From assembly GCA_045226255.1 (NCBI GenBank), contig JBGVCG010000021.1, forward strand, positions 1-51,093: 51,093 bases of DNA. Direction: 5' to 3'. Under the pieces are notes generated by a model. The model ran no database searches. It was not told where the DNA came from and saw nothing but the letters and a program-made list of their open reading frames with translations. The first letter of the stretch is position 1, and each line of letters starts with the position of its first letter. This DNA comes from UBA1181 sp045226255. Its GTDB lineage: Bacteria > Bacteroidota > Bacteroidia > Bacteroidales > Paludibacteraceae. This document shows, one piece after another, positions 49,416-51,093 of this stretch. Position numbers and translations under genes: made by a program.

Positions 49416-51093
49416 TTATCTATTAAATTACCTCCAAAATGTTCTCTATCATATTTTTTATCCTCCTCAATATAAATTGGGCTATATTCATCTACGGTAC
49501 CCCATCTATCATGACCGCCATTAATTCCGTGGGAATCAATGTAATCGAAGCCAGTTACATTACCTTTTTCATCAAAATTATACCTCCAAAAAATAATACT
49601 ATGTCCACTTGGTTCCTTACCTCTCGACCACCATTTTTGAACAGGTGCACCAATCTGCAACTTTCCTTCCCAAATTTCATCATGGGTAACCAAATCTGCA
49701 TATCCATTATTTGCTAAAGCTCCTGCAACTCCATACCATTTATTTGTTTTCTCTCCAGGAACAGTACCTGAAATTCTCAAATCTTTACTAGCAACACCGT
49801 CTTTAATAGAAATAGACAATACATTTTTTCCATAAGCTGCATTTATTCTAGACATTGTAACCACATGACATTTTCCGCCTGGATTTACAAGTGTGTTAGC
49901 AACTTTATCTGACGTAGCTACTGATGTTGTTGTCCAAGGCAACTCTTGTTTACTATCCACATACTTCCCTGCATACCAAAGATTTAAAAGATTATTTACC
50001 AATTGGATTCCAACTTTTGTTTCGTCTGTTTGCTGTTGGTGTCTACTTCCCGTCTCACTCCAACAATTCTCATCAGTGATATACATGTGCTGCCCCAAAT
50101 TATAATAGTCAACGCCACCAATATTTTCAATTTGTACACCCTCAAATTTTTTTGAACCTAATGTGAGATTAGTTTGTCCATTTACATTTTCAACTGCACC
50201 TTCTTCTATATAAGGATTATTCACATCCAAATATTCCAAACCTTCCATTTCCACACCATCAATCACCCTATTCTCACTAAACGCATAAGAACTATTCCAA
50301 GGGAATTTCGAGGACAAAGGATCAACGCTGAAGAATCTTCCCAATCTGTTGTCGGATATACGATATGTAAAGAAGGATGCTTCTCCTCCCCACAACTCCT
50401 TTTCCTTGTCTTGTCCTTGGAATCCATATCGATACTCATCTGCACTATAGCTTCTTCCCCCCATTGTCATACCAAACGGATAGTAGTCCGAAAGACTCAC
50501 GACGGTAGGTTCGGCTGTGGTGGATGCCTTATCAGATATCACCGCCATCACGTTGCCGAGGTGGTTGGTGAGCTCGTAGTGGGTGGCAGCTGGTGTGGAT
50601 TCACTCGCATTGGCGACGTTCAGCGCCAAGTCACGCTTCTTCATGCCGAGACGACTGGCTCCGTAGAGGTGCTGCTCGGTGAGGGTGAAGGTGCCATTGT
50701 CCGATTCTCCATGTTTGTGCTCATAGACAGCCAGCACGTTGCCCTGCGGGTCACGCACGTAGTAGGTGGTCACAAACTTGTCGCCCATAGTGACGTTTTT
50801 GTTGGTCACCGTCTTGACGATGCGCTGGCCCATGGCGTCGTAGTCGTAGTGGAGCTTAGGCTTGTTGCTCTCCTCGGTGCGGATCACATCAGAAACCTTG
50901 CCCGTCACCGTCCAACGGATCTCGGCGATCTCCTCGCTCTTGTCCTTGATGAGGTTGCCCACCTCGTCGTAGACGTAGTTGTGGGTCGACGGCTTCTGCT
51001 GTTCGAAACTAACATCGTTCTGGTTCTGATCCTTGATGTCCGTCGTGGTGGCGTTGTTTCTCACCGCATCGTTCACGTGCAGCAGACGGTTGT
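49412..51093 (-). CDS. Rhs-family protein, C-terminal part with candidate Cys-His hydrolase toxin domain; 5' end outside window
   Basis: The frame is open to the right edge (NRLLHVNDAVRN...), so the N-terminal part is missing; residue numbers here count from the GTG at 51076. It has RHS/YD-type repeats (YDYDAMGQRIVK, YYVRDPQGNVLAVYE) and the Rhs core end: YYPFGMTMGGR, YRYGFQGQDKEKELWG, LGRFFSVDPL and SENRVIDGVEMEGLEY (up to about 280). The variable C-terminus of about 270 residues carries GKCHVV (Cys403), GHSIIFW (His492) and YIDSHG (Asp514), an order that fits a papain-fold amidase or NlpC/CHAP-like hydrolase. In this model it would cleave peptidoglycan or a related amide. The Rhs part is certain. 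The enzyme class is a guess. Confidence 0.88.
   Translation of the reverse strand, partial: NRLLHVNDAVRNNATTTDIKDQNQNDVSFEQQKPSTHNYVYDEVGNLIKDKSEEIAEIRWTVTGKVSDVIRTEESNKPKLHYDYDAMGQRIVKTVTNKNVTMGDKFVTTYYVRDPQGNVLAVYEHKHGESDNGTFTLTEQHLYGASRLGMKKRDLALNVANASESTPAATHYELTNHLGNVMAVISDKASTTAEPTVVSLSDYYPFGMTMGGRSYSADEYRYGFQGQDKEKELWGGEASFFTYRISDNRLGRFFSVDPLSSKFPWNSSYAFSENRVIDGVEMEGLEYLDVNNPYIEEGAVENVNGQTNLTLGSKKFEGVQIENIGGVDYYNLGQHMYITDENCWSETGSRHQQQTDETKVGIQLVNNLLNLWYAGKYVDSKQELPWTTTSVATSDKVANTLVNPGGKCHVVTMSRINAAYGKNVLSISIKDGVASKDLRISGTVPGEKTNKWYGVAGALANNGYADLVTHDEIWEGKLQIGAPVQKWWSRGKEPSGHSIIFWRYNFDEKGNVTGFDYIDSHGINGGHDRWGTVDEYSPIYIEEDKKYDREHFGGNLIDK

Overview
This window comes from a Bacteroidota chromosome, most likely order Bacteroidales; I cannot assign a genus. 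The evidence is promoters of the TTTG / TAnnTTTG (or TAnnTTCG) type, a GldB-like lipoprotein, an ABC-F protein with a degenerate second half, a Bacteroides-type BY-kinase, a long LysRS with a C-terminal extension, Rhs proteins with a Bacteroidota-style core, and an Rpn/PDDEXK-family fragment. No rRNA, tRNA, CRISPR array or complete insertion sequence was seen.

Layout. (1) 1-5210 (+), AT-rich: the C-terminal part of a large protein with an HExxH metallopeptidase-like domain and a His-rich C-terminal domain (a likely polymorphic toxin). It is followed by small membrane and lipoprotein genes that look like immunity genes. The block 2261-4390 is repeated, in decayed form, at 4464-5206. (2) 5218-9690, housekeeping and envelope: an ABC-F ATPase, a GldB-like lipoprotein, an unknown lipoprotein, and a secreted MORN-repeat protein, with clear promoters and terminators. 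(3) 9879-30909 (-), an exopolysaccharide or capsule locus read right to left: Wza-like exporter, Wzc-like BY-kinase, nucleotide-sugar dehydrogenase, Wzx flippase, CapA-like protein, TupA-like ATP-grasp, Wzy polymerase, three glycosyltransferases, hexapeptide acetyltransferase, membrane acyltransferase, second ATP-grasp, polysaccharide deacetylase, PglC-like initiating transferase, aminotransferase, 4,6-dehydratase and mannose-6-phosphate isomerase. (4) 31062-35881 (-): lysS-gpsA-pgi-dedA.

(5) 36042-47563 (+), the most striking part: a compact 13-gene operon, with most genes overlapping by ATGA or TAATG, that encodes an apparently full type II secretion / type IV pilus-like machine. In order: major pseudopilin, stand-alone prepilin peptidase, GspE ATPase, secretin with three STN/N0-like domains, GspL/PilM-N-like, GspM/PilO-like, an FN3-like lipoprotein, GspC/PilP-like, a YwqK/MORN-type repeat protein, a GspK-position protein with a predicted beta-solenoid, GspI-like and GspJ-like pseudopilins, and GspF. 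It has its own strong Bacteroidota promoter, divergent from lysS. The lipoprotein, the YwqK protein and the solenoid protein are not standard parts and are the best candidates for new biology.

(6) 47588-51093 (-): a debris and toxin zone with an orphan Rhs scrap, an Rpn-family C-terminal fragment behind an intact promoter, a secreted BspA-type LRR protein, and the C-terminal part of an Rhs protein that ends in a candidate Cys/His hydrolase toxin. The window is therefore bounded at both ends by polymorphic-toxin C-termini.
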